From NCBI GenBank assembly GCA_000499405.2, contig HG738137.1, positions 16,541,601-16,605,600 on the forward strand: DNA of 64,000 nt, read 5' to 3'. How positions within the stretch are numbered: position 1 is the stretch's first letter; every line of letters begins with the position of its first letter. This document shows, piece by piece, positions 50,901-64,000 of the stretch. The translations under genes and the position numbers were made by a program. A model generated the notes under the pieces. It did no database searches and was not told the DNA's origin. It saw only the letters and a list, made by a program, of their open reading frames with translations. Source of the stretch: Onchocerca volvulus. Taxonomy: Eukaryota; Nematoda; Chromadorea; Rhabditida; Onchocercidae.

Positions 50901-53900
50901 ATTGATTGAACAGCAAATATACGCTAACTATGAAATGATTAATTTTAAAATGATCAGTGATTATTGCACAGATTATTTTCATAATATTAATGCTTCAATA
51001 ATGTAAAGCAAATATTTATGTTAATTGATACAATATGATAATTTTTTGTTTTAAGAGAAATAGTAATATACAATTTGATGATATAATTAGCATGCAAGCA
51101 ATCTCGGGAAAAAAAATCTCACGAAATTCTAATCGAAAAAAAAAAATCTTGTGGAATTCAATCATCAAACTATTCGGCAACTTTTTAATACAAAATGTAA
51201 TATAATTACTTCGAATATTTTTTTTTTAAGTAATTTGATCAATAATTAAAATATAAGAGCTTGAAAAATAAGTACAGAAACATTATGGCTCATTGAAGGA
51301 AGAATTGAGTAAAAAAAATTGAAAAGATTTAATTCAAAAAAATCCAGTTCACTAAAAAATTTTATTTTGAAAATTTAACAAAAAAGTGAAAAAAAAACAA
51401 TATTTGTTTTCTAATAGTAGGATGAATATATATTTTAATAATTATACATCCATAAAAGATTTTAAATGATAAAAATGATTAAAGCAAGTGATAAGCAGCT
51501 AGAAATCCGTTCTGGTCCGGTTGAATAGTTGGCTTAGTAAAAAATGATTACTGCAAATGGCTAGATGCAAATAATACTTATTTTACATTTTTTTAAAAAA
51601 TTTTTCAGTTTTTTTTTTCTCGGAGGAAAATCTATTATTTTCAATAAATATTTCAAATCTTCTATGAAGAAAAATTGATTACCTTAGCTCTATTCTTTCC
51701 TTTTTTTATTTCTGCAAAAAAAAAAGAAAAAAATCTTTTTTTTTTCATTTTGCTTTTCCTTTGAAATTTTTTGCATAAACCTTAGCAACAAAGAAAGATA
51801 AAAAATTTTTGAAACCAAAAAAATCATTCTTTTTCCAGAATTTCTTACATTTCCAGAAGCAAAGATGCTTCTTCTCTTCGTTCATTTTCAACTTTACATT
51901 AAATTTTTGGTGAAAATTTTTATTGCAAAATGAAGCAAATGTTAGCATTGCGGTACAACTTATGTATATGTTTAGTTGTATTCATTTCAAAATAATTTTT
52001 TACGTGAAATTTAAAAAAAAATAAAAAAAGATGTCAAAGAAAAAAGGAAAAAAGCAAAAAAAAAAGAAAGAAAAATGCAGAAAGTAGTAGAAATATATCG
52101 AAAAAGATAAAGCACATATACAAAACTAAGCAAAAATTTTTACTCGAACATGTTTAGCAAATTTTAATTTAAACAAATTCAAATTGGAAAACAAATTTCA
52201 ATCTAATCTTTGTAGTAATTTGAAATTCTCTTTCCATTTTTTCAATTAATACAAAAGTGTATTTCAGAAAGTCTCAATTTGATAGGACTGCTGCTATCAG
52301 CCTTATCAGTGTCAAAATGACGAATTTAAAAGATAATGAAGGATTGAATAGTTGTGAATAATATGATAATGAGATGACTCATACAAGTAAATGTTTTAAA
52401 ACTAAGGAATCAATGAAACAGGCCTAAAAAAATGCAAATTTCTTTGCTAAATTATGGATGATACAGAAATGGGGAAGTAGTATGTCACTTTGTCACATAA
52501 TTCAAATCTAACTAATGTTCATAAAACATTTTGCATAATAATAAACATTTGTTTTTATTACTTTCAGCAAATAATTCAAAGATTGGAAAAAATGGAATTG
52601 GTGAATTGTTCAAAGAGGAAAATGAGAATGTCTTTGTTTTACTTTCATACTTCATTTTAAAGCTAAAAAATTTGCAAAAAAATCTGCCAAGATACTTCTG
52701 AAGAAAATTGATGATTTTTTGCTTTTTTTTTCTTTTTTTTTTTTTTTGGATTCTTTCGACACAAAAAAAAAAGTTGAAAAAAGAAATGAAAAAAAATTCG
52801 AAGGATAAAATATACATGTCATAGTATCATTTGAGATGCAAACTAAATTAAAATGCAAAAATTTTTCCTTTCTCTATTTATGTCAAAATTCTGAAAATCT
52901 TAATGAGGTCAAGAAAAAAATGGATTGAAAATATTAAAATGCAAAATGAAAGATAGTTTATGAACATGAACAGATGCGACGAAAAATGTTATGACAATTA
53001 AGCCGATTGATGTACCGGATGTACGTATATCAATGAATAATGCGCAGATGTCAATGCAAATCAACGATCATTGACCTCAGTTTTATTTCTATTTCTAACA
53101 AATTTTGACAATCTTTTTGAGCCTTTTATTGTCGATTTCGCGCCATCTTCAAATTTAAAATTATTTTTACACAGACAGTGATAAAATTTCATTCGATATC
53201 ATTTTTTCTTTTTTTTTTTTTTTTTTTTTTTTTTTGTATCAGTAATCATTAGTGTAGTGCAAAATTATTGCTAAAAATGGATAGATTAATGTAAAAAAGA
53301 TAGAGAATGATGGCTCTTTCCGAAAACACAATTCCGGAAATGTGCTTTTTCTGACAGATTTTGATTTCTAATTTCAGCTAAAATAATATTCATTTGAATA
53401 TTGATAAATACTGATAGCTAGATTAGGCCCTTTTGCAATGACATATAAATACAAAATATTTAGCTATATTTTTCCTCATTTTACTAGTTATAGTGATATT
53501 TTCGATCAAGAATGAAGAAAATCAATTTCTCTATCCTCAAAAAGAAATCACCTATCCAAATTAAATGATAAACGAAATGATTATTAACTCTTGGCACTGG
53601 CTTTTTTCTTTGGAAGATTATTAATCATTGCTAACAAATTTAAAGTTCTTTTAATTCTAAAATGATTAATTCTTCTTACTATTTGAATTAAGCATAGATA
53701 TGCACTATCAAATAGATATTTCAAATGAGAGGGAAAAAAAAGTTTTAATTGAAGATATAAAAAAAAAAAATCAAAGAAAATTCGAATATTTTAGGCATAA
53801 ATTGAAGAATGGAAAAAATTTTTCAGTGTTAGCGATCGGATGAAATTTGATGATTACAAGATTGTGTTGCTTAAAGCTGTCAAAAATTTTTACGCATTAC

Positions 53901-54250
53901 AACTAACTTCTGCCCCAAATATATAATCAGTCTAATGGATATTTTATACATTTTACTAATTATACCTCTTCAACATATATCTGCATATTACACTAATCAT
54001 ATCAACTGTTATCCCTCTTTTTTTTTTATACTAGCAAGTAATTCTCGTTTATTGCCGCTTAGAATACGCTTTTTTTTAAAACTAATTATCGATTTAAATG
54101 GAATTAAAAAAGGTCAAAAAAGAAACTTATTGTTAGATGATTTCAAATAAGTTACCATCAAAATAAATTTCTGGTTGATAATTTGATTAAACTTTCTACA
54201 ATCATAACAACAATAATATTAGTTACAGTAATATTTTAGAAAAATATTAA
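47988..54250. other. Gene-poor region, first part
   Basis: About 6 kb upstream of the ADAM start. No exon of coding quality is seen; open frames such as 51745-51948, 52512-52817 and 53935-54150 are Lys/Phe/Ile-rich chance frames from A/T runs. The ADAM promoter must lie at its left edge. A small stem CTTCCTG...CAGGAAG occurs near 49155. A 23-codon frame at about 49010 (MSEFRRSLVWP) is isolated. Confidence 0.5.
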
Positions 54251-54254
54251 TTAC

Positions 54255-54605
54255 AAAGATATTTCTAAAGACAACATTGAGAACAATGACAATAACAACA
54301 ATAACATAGTAACAATAACAACAACATTGACAACAATAATATGACAACAATAACAAACAAAGACGGTGCAATAGAAACAACAACATTGTTAGCAATAACA
54401 ACAACAACAACAACAATAACAACATCGACGGCAATAACACAACAATGATAACAATAACAAAAATGTCAACAACAATAATAGAGCAACAATAACAACAACA
54501 TTGACAATAATACAACAGCAATAATAACAACAAAAACAATAGCAATCGATAATAATAACACATCAACAATTACAGCAACAATAACGACAACACAAACAAC
54601 AATAA
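54255..54605. repeat. AAC/AAT trinucleotide repeat region
   Basis: About 350 bases made largely of interrupted ACAACA, ATAACA and ACAATA units. The long minus-strand frame (54219-54569) of Leu, Cys, Val and Tyr is a product of the repeat. Confidence 0.9.
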
Positions 54606-57600
54606 TATTGGCTCAAATAGTAAAAAAGTAAACAACGATAGGGATCGAATGTTTTCTTCCATATTTTATTGCTTAATTGAAATTTTTCCAAGAAAAAGTG
54701 ATGAAAGAAATTATGGGCAAAATGATGCCGAAAGTCCTTTCTTCCGCCGACTGAGACAAAAATTATCAGAATGATTGGGAAATATCATTCTTCCAAAACA
54801 ATGAAAATGGAAGTTACATTAGTGAGGAGAAGAAAGTTTCAAAAAAAAAAAAAAAAAAAAAAAGAAATGAAGGAAAGAGAAAAAAAATGGCTCTGTCAGG
54901 CCATATGGTCCATAAATATTTAATTGAAAACTGTGTGAAAATGATTGTTTACAAAAGGATTTTTTTTTTCTTTGAAATGATACAAATAAAGTTCGAATCA
55001 ATAAATCAGCATGAGAAATTAAATTGGCCTTAGTGAAACTTCTTTCGAATCGAAAAGGTTTGGATAGCTAACGAATTTCCTCATACCATTTCTGATATTT
55101 CTAAATACTTTTGGCTTATTCGTTCTTTCTTTCTTTCTTCCTCGCACCGTCTTTTTCTCTTTATTTATTTGTCTAATTAAAATATTTAACATTTGCGATT
55201 ACATTCGCAAATACAAATATAACAGTAGAAGAATCAAAAATGTTTCTCATATAAGAATGACACATTAAGTATTAATTACAAATGCAACTGTCGAATCAAT
55301 GCTGGTCCTATCAAATTACTTTCTGCATAATTAAATTCTGAAATATTGAAATGATGACATTAATTCTATTGAATAATTTAAGAGATTTTGCAATATGCAC
55401 AAATGAAAAACAAACAATTAAAGTAAATAAAATGCTTACTCATCATCCAATCTAAACAATTTTCAAAGCAACAAAGTTTTTTTTTTAAGTTGCTTTTTTT
55501 TGCATTCATTTCATATATTTTACAGTTTGCCTTATTTTATTCTTAAGATATTCAGAGTGATAATTATCGATTAATCATCGATTTTTAATAAATACAGCCA
55601 ATCATTAATTAGGCTCTCTGGTAGCAATATACGGAAGAAATGGTCAAGCATAATTTTCCGATATAAAAGATCAAAGATACGAAGTTGCTTAATTTATTTA
55701 TCGATTACCAAATTCAATTAATTTTAGCAACTTGCTTAAAACTTATGCAAAAATGTGAAATAATGGTTGCAGTTCAACGTAATAGATGATATTATTGCAA
55801 TATATTGAAATGTGAAATAAAACTTAAATAACACATAATTGCGACGACATCAATTTTTTCTGAAACTCAATTTGTTTCCGTTACAAATTCATCATTCTCC
55901 ACTTGAAGTTGCACAAATTATCCCATGGATTGTAAAGAATAAAAAAAAATTGAGGAAATAATTTCTCCAATAATTGAAAAATTGAATGCAAAAAAATATA
56001 TATAAATTTGAAGAGAAGAAATAAAATTTCAAATAACTTTTTCTTTTTTTCTTTTTTTTTGTGAATTACGATGAGGAAAAGAGATAAAGAAGGAATCATC
56101 AATAAATGAGATGAATTTGAAAAATTATTTCAAACTAACTTCAATAATTATTTTTTATTTCGTTGCTTAAAACTTGATTTACAAGTGATTCTTCAATTAG
56201 CACTCAATGAAAGTTTCAAATTTCAAAATGAAAATTTCCGAAAGATTAATTAGCCAAGTAAACTAATCATTTCAATGAAATAAAACTATTCATTTGATGA
56301 CTGACAATAACGACTGATAAATTTTTGCTAGAAAAAAGAACAGGTGGCAGAAATTTTGTCGAATTGCAAAGATCAAAACTAACTTTGTTAATTTTTTTTA
56401 TTTCATTGCTGAAATTAAATCTAATGATATGCAAATCATGTATGCATGTAGCAGGTGAAATGCAATAAAGTTCAACGATTGTAGTATATAAATTCGAAAA
56501 TAGAAAATTTCAGGAGAAATTTTTGAGACCCAATTATGTTATGCATAAAAGAATGATAAATTTTTCGGGAACAATAACAATATTTATGGATTAACAATAA
56601 AAAAAAGATTTTTTTTCTTTTAAAATAATTCTTCCTTATCATATGAGAAGAAAGTTAGCATTTCTTTTAAAGGTTAATAAATTTAGTTGAGCTATCTCAG
56701 TTAGTTTACTAAAATTATCTCAGGTGGAAAATCAATGCGAAATTATAAGTGAAGATTCTGATCAATTCAAGCTGATGACCAATAAATTCAAGTATGAACC
56801 TCAAAATAAGCTCATTTTGTTGTCTTTTTCTTTTTTTTCCTAAACAAGTATGAAATTTGACCTACCTTCCACAAAAAAAAAAAAAAAAAAAAAAAAAAAG
56901 GAAAGGAAAAAATGCAGTAAGTAATTTTAATCTGTGACCAAATAATTTCCCGAAAGTTTCTGAAATGGATATTCATACTAAGAAATGATGGTGAAAATTT
57001 GATTAATATGCTCAGTTGGACTCAAATTTCTAATTGATTTTTGGCCATAATCTCATACAGGAGTTTCGCCAGAGAATTGCGAAATTAACATTCAAAAAAA
57101 TATTTATTTCAAATCTGATAATAGCTCTTGTGAAAATTAACGATTTGTCTAGACTAAATTTCATGTTAAATTTCAAATGATAACCTTTGACATTGCATGA
57201 TGAATCTTTTGTAGTGTACGTATGTGTGATATTCTGCTAATTGAAAAATAAAAAAAAAATAAAAAATAAAGAAAAAAAAATAAAGAAAAATTCTTAAAAT
57301 TCTTGCTATGAAGAAAAGGAAAGAAATGATGAAAAGAGATGGAAAAAATGGAAATAATTAAATAGTCGTAATAATTGGCATCTTATAGTATTAAAAGAAA
57401 AATTTTATTTCATCAATTCCATTTTATTATCTTCACATTGCATTTGCATTTGCTCCTTGACGGATAGATTCGATTCGAATATTTCAGAATGAAAAAGAAA
57501 AATGGTTTTTTTTTTTTTTTTTTTCAAATATAAGCCTGACAAGATCGATCCTCAGATCACAGATGAGATAATAATATTGGAAAGCAGTCTTCTCTTCTTA

Positions 57601-58283
57601 CAACATATCCACCACTAACGAAAGAGAAAAAAAAATTGCTGAATAAGAATAGAAAAAGTATACATGTATATCTTTGGTAGAAGAAAGAAAAAAAAAAAAA
57701 GTTTTTTTCGAAAAAATTTTTCGAGAAAAAAATAGGGCTGTTCTCTTCCTTTCAATCGTTCTTATTCACCTGCCATTAGAACTTAAATCCAAATCGATTT
57801 TTTGGAGTTGATACCAAGAGGATAGAATATACGATAAAATTCTCGGGAGGTGTAATTGTGGTAGCATCGAGAAATCTAATCGATTCCTCAATGATTCCCA
57901 TAATTTCAGCCAAAATTTGCTATTTTACAGAAGAAAAATTGACACAAAATGAATGCTTTATTAGTTTGCAATGCTTGTTATCATTAATTATTCATGGAAA
58001 AATTAATGGAACACGAAACCATTCTTAATTGCACAACAAATTTAGATGAATCAATAAAATTGTCATACAAAATGGCTTTTCTGACCGGATCTTCCAAGTT
58101 TAGGAACTTCTTGAACAGTATGATTCTTAAAAATTTCTTCTTATCCTACTCTCTCTTCTCTTTTTCACTTCACTTTTATTATTGAAAAATTTCTAAATAT
58201 AAAAGAAAAAAAAAGAATAATTGAAAAAGAACAAAGAAGGCTAAGCGTAAGAGAAATAAGGAAATATACAAACATGGTTGGGC

Positions 58284-58318
58284 AGGACCATTGGTCAGAT
58301 GGCCTGACCATTGGTCAT
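58284..58318. repeat. Repeated GACCATTGGTC motif
   Basis: GGACCATTGGTCAGATGG is followed directly by CCTGACCATTGGTCA, so the 11-mer GACCATTGGTC occurs twice within 35 bases. Each copy has partial dyad symmetry (GACCA/TGGTC), and TTGACCGAGC follows shortly after. It may be the end of an old element. Confidence 0.6.
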
Positions 58319-58560
58319 TTTGATAGATAATTGACCGAGCAAGCAACGCGCTATAAAAATTTATTGAATAAACTATCGTTGCACATTAGCCAGAAAATAT
58401 GCCATTGACAGGTCAAGCGCTCTGCGAATGAGTAATGCTAAGAATAGAGGATGTAAAAAGGGCAGAAAAAAAAAGAAAAAAAAAAATAGAAATTCGCTAA
58501 TTTCGACTAATTGGAAGCACAAAAAAAAAAAATAAATATTCCTGAATGATGCAAAATAAA

Positions 58561-58715
58561 TCAGAAACGTTCAAAATATCAACATTCCTTTCTCGACATC
58601 AGCTTCCGAACGAAAATATAATTAACATTACGAGATGAATCAGGAACGTTCAGGATATCAACGCTCCTAATCCGACAACAGCTTCCGAACGGAAGCAAAG
58701 ATTCACGTTACCTTC
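58561..58715. repeat. Tandem duplication, 79-bp unit
   Basis: TCAGAAACGTTCAAAATATC (58561) recurs as TCAGGAACGTTCAGGATATC (58640). The rest of the unit also matches (CAGCTTCCGAACGAAA versus CAGCTTCCGAACGGAAG, CATTACGAG versus CACGTTACC). It is a diverged two-copy tandem repeat, more GC-rich than its surroundings. Confidence 0.85.
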
Positions 58716-59452
58716 GGATTGCGTCATAATATTTCGGCGTTTATCCAGAGCTTTCGAGAATATATTGAAATATATTATTTCGCCGTACTTTACTTGTTCA
58801 TGCTTTCATGATACCAAAATTAATCTAATAAAGTGCGAGGAAGTTCTTGGAAAATAGATAAACATTTTTGTGAATCCGCATAAAAAATAGTGAAACTCGA
58901 ACAGAGCCCTTATCTGATCTTTCAATAAACTGCACTTAATACCAAACCCCTAAATTATCGAATGCTGAAAAATTTTTTATCGCAAGAAATTTTGCATGAT
59001 TCTTACAGATTTTTTTTTAATTGATCAAAAAAGAAAAAGAAAGAAGCGAAAGGAATATTTCTGCTTTCACTATATAACTGAAAATGAATTTTTGAATCTC
59101 TAAAAGACAAGAAATGCTCATTTTTTTGAAGCCAAAGAATAGATTGGTCAAATTTGAATGACACTCGAACATTGAAAGTGATAACAATAAGACTTTATCC
59201 TCTTTCTTCTCATATTTTTTTCCTATTGAATCTGCTATCATGGAAATTTTTTAAATTGAATCAGCGCTCATTTTCTAAACAGACCTGAATTTTTTACGCT
59301 TTAAATTTATATCTCGACAACTACATGGAAAATGCTCGACAAAACGAGAGAATTTAATCTTACGTAGCTAAAATTGATGTATATAATTATTCTTCACACT
59401 GCGAATGAAAAAAGATTAATGCTTTTTGTATTCTTTTACTGGCAAATATTCA

Positions 59453-59658
59453 TCTATACGAAAAAATAAAAAAATGTAAATGTTCGTTGTTCATTTCCAC
59501 TCAATGTTTCAAATTCTTTACCGATTGATTTCAAATTTTGATGCAACGTTGCATTCGAAAAGGCGCGTATTTTTATATAGGTAAGGTGCGTGTTTAAGAA
59601 CTTTCGGAGATTTAAGATCAATATTTACATTTTTTTTTTGCATGGCCGGTCCAGCTAA
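59453..59658. mobile_element. Non-autonomous Helitron-like element, 206 bp
   Basis: Starts TCTATACGAAAAAATAAA after an A and ends CATGGCCGGTCCAGCTAA before a T, again fitting A|TC...CTAA|T. The core TTGCATTCGAAAAGGCGCGT and GGAGATTTAAGAT match the copies at 27759 and 29361. The length is nearly the same as the copy at 27759. Confidence 0.65.
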
Positions 59659-62382
59659 TTGTAAATAGAATTCATCTGATAAATACAATCAAATTCTATT
59701 TAAACTAACATATTTTAAACTCTATTTGAAATTCTTCATGTTCGCGTGATGCAAATCGTATAATTTGCAAAAAATTTTCAAACTTAGATACAATATTCAT
59801 AAAGATTACTCTCGAATAAATATCAAAAAATTGCGTTTAACAATAGATCCCTAAATATTAAATTGAAATGTTATGTTTGTCTCTTTCAGGATAAATAAAG
59901 TATATTCACTTGCCATTTTGTTTAAAGGATGATTCATTCATCTCAAACAAAAAAGAAATAATTTCAAATATGGTTTAGAGAATGAATGCATGTTATTTAA
60001 ATAAAAGAAAGAAAAGAAGAAAAAGCACTTTATTTTATCTCTAATATAGAGAAATATTGGAAAAAAGGGAATAAAAGATTTATGAGATTTGGCTGCTTTC
60101 GGTTATTTTACGAAATAAAAGCCATCAATTAAACATTTATTCCAAATCTATGAAATACACAATTTGTACTATTTGATTTTATTTCAATTGCAGTAAATTT
60201 AAAAATAAAGATCCCACATCAATCAAACATTTGCTCCAAATCTATGCGATATAAAATTTGCATTATTTAGATAATTGGAAAATTATTGAATTTTTATAAT
60301 TAAAAACTTAATCAATGATCAAAAAATTGAAATTGACAACTAACATCCTTATTGTTTTTCTTTGTTATGAAATCATGAAAATTGAATAAAATTCTTATTT
60401 AATTAGTGAAAATTTCTCCAACGCAATAAAAATACTTTTCCGAATATTCCTGCGAAATTTATTTAATATATAGCTAATCTGTTTTTATATCACATCTTTA
60501 TGTACTGTTTCCTAATTTATTACTCTAAGATTGATTAACCTCAGATAAATTCGACCATTTTTTATGTTCTAATTAATTTGCTATAAAATTGAATGAGATC
60601 TTTCGAGTAGAATAACCATACATTTTTGTAAGTTCACGGTTCCAAAACTGAAATTCATGCTGAAATCATCATTTTTTAGCAATAGTAGTCAAATCACATT
60701 TTCTCAAGTTTGAATAATTAATTCATTATGAAAAGAATTCTTTCGAATGCCAAAATTTTTCGGAGTAATTGATAGATATGATGGGATGATAGACGAAAAT
60801 GATATATTCATCACAGCATTCTTTCAGATATTACTATAATATTAAACATCAGAAAGGAAGATTTTTTACTTAGTTTGTTATTTAATCAAAGAATTCAAGT
60901 TATTCAATTCTAATTCTTAGTTAATCCAAATACATTTCACTTGCATTTAATTGCTATTTAATTAATTATGCAAAGATCCGGCTATAAGCATAAGATAAAT
61001 ATCCTTCTATCATCAGTAATTTTATCAAATTTAAGTAACTTCCTGAGACAAAGATTACCAATTTTATATCTTAAAAGCAAAAAAATATTGATAACTTAAT
61101 TTTTATTGTTGAAGGCTATGGAAATTTTTCACTCATTTAAGTCAAAAAAAAAAAAAAATCATAAACTTCTTTATCGTTGTAAAATTAACAAGAACTATTA
61201 TGAATCATTTCTAAAGATCTGTACAGGTAATAGTCAAAATTAAATTATTTAGTGCTACAGAAAATAAAATTCTACTTAAAATTTCGAAAATCAACTATTC
61301 AAGATGATGAATCGGAGATGGATTTTTTTTTTCGTTTTTAGCACTGAGCATTTTTTTAATTCTACCATTTTTATGATTCATTCAACATATTACTGCATAT
61401 CATTCGAATAATTATTTCAATTTTTATTGTGACTTACTGGAAAATAAGTATATTACAATGTGATAAATTAATTATAAAAGGCACAATTACCTAAATTACC
61501 TAAAAATCATCTTGGCAATATCTAATCTTTAATTAACAATGCCTTAGTACTATTACAGGATATAATTCTTGTTCTCTAAAAGATTTACATATTTTTCTTA
61601 ACTTTCTCGATTACATTTCGTTTTTTCAAGATTTCCAGTGACTCAAAATAATACTGGAAAGATTTGTAATGAAAATATCTAATTAAAAAAAAAAGGCAAA
61701 ATTTGTCAAGAATTATGTACAAATAATATAGAAATATAATGAGCAATATAAATTGCATGTTTCAGCTTATCCGAAATAAATCATTCTAAGAGAAATGAAG
61801 AGTAGATTAAGAATCTTTTAAAAATTCTGTTAAATCTTTTTCCTCTTTCATTTTAGTAGTTAAATCCAAACTAATTGAATCCAGAAGAATGCAACAAATA
61901 ATAATTCTGAAACTAGTCTAGGTCTAGAATTATGAAACAAGGAAAAGATAGATTTGTTCATGAAAAAGGAACATTATTTCTTGTAATAATAATACTTTAG
62001 CGAAGTAGACTTCCTTCAGGATTGAATAAAATTGAAAATAGAATATTTGAATATTCATTAAAAGCTAAAAGCAGCTTTTAATTTTGCGAGAATACTAAGA
62101 AAAGTAATGGTTAGTAGAAAATCGAGAAAAAGGCATTGTGATAGTCTCGACGCCATGAAAATGGAAGGAAACAGAACAGATGTGCGAATATTTAAAATCT
62201 AACAAAAGAAAGAATGGAAAAAGAGACAAAGCAATGATTCTCAATTGCATTTCGTCACGAAAACAATATTAAAAAACCTAAAACGCATGAGGATTCAGTA
62301 TGCATTATAATAATAATGCCTGCCATCTGCAAATTGAACGCTGAAAATTGATTCGAATTCTGTCAATACTGGTAAAATTCAG

Positions 62383-62720
62383 GTATTTGATGATTTTTTT
62401 CAAGGCATGAATGCAAAATTTGAGAAGCTAAATGCAGCAGTCAACAATCTAACCGTAAGGATTGATTTTAGAAATTCTGGAACGTAAATACCGACCCACA
62501 CTCTACAATTCAGTAATTTCTTCTAACTTTTCAATTTCACTTCATAACTATATCTTATGAGTAGTCTTTATGAAAGCAACAAATTTATCAGACAAAAGTT
62601 AAATTTATGAAATACTAAAAGCTGCTGCGATATGTTAGATCCACTGCTGAGAAAACTTTGCGTTCACGATTGAAATGTCATCCTTATCATGATAGAGTAA
62701 CAATTTCATCAGAAATCTAA
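62383..62720 (+). CDS. Two orphan exon-like segments
   Basis: 62383-62454 is flanked by AATTCAG and GTAAGG and reads VFDDFFQGMNAKFEKLNAAV then NNLT, 24 residues of protein-like composition. 62622-62720 after CTAAAAG reads LLRYVRSTAEKTLRSRLKCH then PYHDRVTISSEI and a TAA. A possible 12-base exon lies between them (AAATTCTGGAAC at 62471 before GTAAAT). No start, no upstream exon and no family could be found. They may be a small secreted or cytoplasmic protein gene, or pieces of a pseudogene. Confidence 0.3.
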
Positions 62721-63273
62721 CTTCCATTCCATCCAAATTCAAGCAGTCATTCTAGTTAAATACAAATTAGGTAATGTTAAATTGGAAATCAAGAATGCTA
62801 AAATTTGTTCACTTCTCACATAATTTTGGCTTCATTTCTTTTCTTTCCTTTCTCCGTCTTTTGCAATTACCTCTACCTGGCTACTGATTTTAAATTAGAA
62901 TAAAGAAATTTTGGAGACAAAAATGAGACGCAATAGTGTTTGTTTTCTGGTAGAATTCAAAGGCAAAACTTATTTACACGTTTAATATTAAATGATGCTG
63001 CTTAAAGAATTCGGTTTCATGATAATTCAATGAAATGAAGTTAAAAACTAAATTCTTAATTGTTTGCATGGATCTTTTTTTTACAGTTACGCTATCATCT
63101 TCCGAAAGTTTGCATGAATCTGGCACGAAGCTATCTAAGATTTTAATATCATAATGCAATATCAATTTATTAAAATAACACTGGACACATCTGGAAAAGA
63201 AAACATGCTTCGTCATATTGCAAGTAACAGAAAAAACGTTTTTGAATGTTTACTTTTTTTTTTTTAAATTTCA

Positions 63274-63279
63274 TTTATT
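63274..63279 (-). promoter_or_regulatory. Candidate poly-A signal of the MYST acetyltransferase gene
   Basis: AATAAA on the minus strand, 52 bases beyond the TGA/TAA-type stop that ends at 63331. Position and match are right for a nematode poly-A signal. Confidence 0.5.
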
Positions 63280-63330
63280 TTGAGGTTAACGATTGAGCTT
63301 CTTTAGTATGTAATATTTTATATGTAACGA

Positions 63331-64000
<670 letters not shown>

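Larger units (their letters stand above)
54606..62382. other. Gene-poor region, second part
   Basis: No gene can be supported. Contains repeated motifs near 58285-58320, a 79-bp tandem duplication at 58561-58715 and a Helitron-like element at 59453-59658. Poly-A tracts of more than 20 bases occur at about 54840 and 56872. Together with the preceding stretch this makes about 14 kb without a recognised gene, while the rest of the window averages one gene every 5 kb or so. Confidence 0.5.

Noticed and set aside
54219..54569. 116-codon minus-strand frame rich in Leu, Cys and Val
   Set aside because: Produced entirely by the interrupted AAC/AAT trinucleotide repeat; no splice sites or conserved composition.
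62974..63216. 80-codon minus-strand frame downstream of the MYST gene
   Set aside because: It follows the MYST stop and a candidate poly-A signal; the frame has no start context, no domain and cannot be joined to the MYST exons.

Overview
The window looks like nuclear DNA of a spirurid or filarial-type nematode. It is strongly AT-rich, full of A/T homopolymers, and its genes are split into many small exons by introns with GT donors and short TTTCAG-type acceptors. I rebuilt gene models by hand by joining exons in phase. Seven multi-exon genes can be named or assigned to a family, and several exon sets remain unassigned.

Layout. 726-4400 (-): C2H2 zinc-finger protein with five fingers. 6294-6662 (+): a decayed piece of the 28S ribosomal RNA gene. 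8654-12025 (+): PTPA, the PP2A phosphatase activator, complete in nine exons. 14222-16293 (+): an unrecognised helical/coiled-coil protein in six exons. 16.3-21.1 kb: no gene seen, but Helitron-like short elements. 21160-21447 and 24126-24492 (+): coding-quality exons of an unknown gene or genes. 26197-30999 (+): F-box/LRR-like protein. 33399-35039 (+): MADF-domain DNA-binding protein. 36892-38838 (-): Hes/Hairy-like bHLH-Orange repressor. 42914-47987 (-): an unusually compact membrane ADAM metalloprotease. 48-62.4 kb: about 14 kb with no gene I can support. 62383-62720 (+): two orphan exon-like segments. 63331-64000 (-): C-terminus of a MOF/KAT8-type MYST histone acetyltransferase that runs off the window.

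The genes do not form an operon or a single pathway. They are a mixture of transcription and chromatin regulators (zinc finger, MADF, bHLH, MYST), signalling (PTPA) and cell-surface proteolysis (ADAM). The accessory signal is in the non-coding DNA: Helitron-like elements with A|TC...CTAA|T ends, a perfect 34-bp intronic inverted repeat, an rRNA pseudogene, and several tandem duplications and microsatellites.

The features most worth a second look are the ADAM that lacks a normal prodomain, most of the disintegrin domain and the Cys-rich region; the coiled-coil gene with a coding-like segment in an intron; the Helitron-like family with a head-to-tail junction; and the 28S pseudogene.
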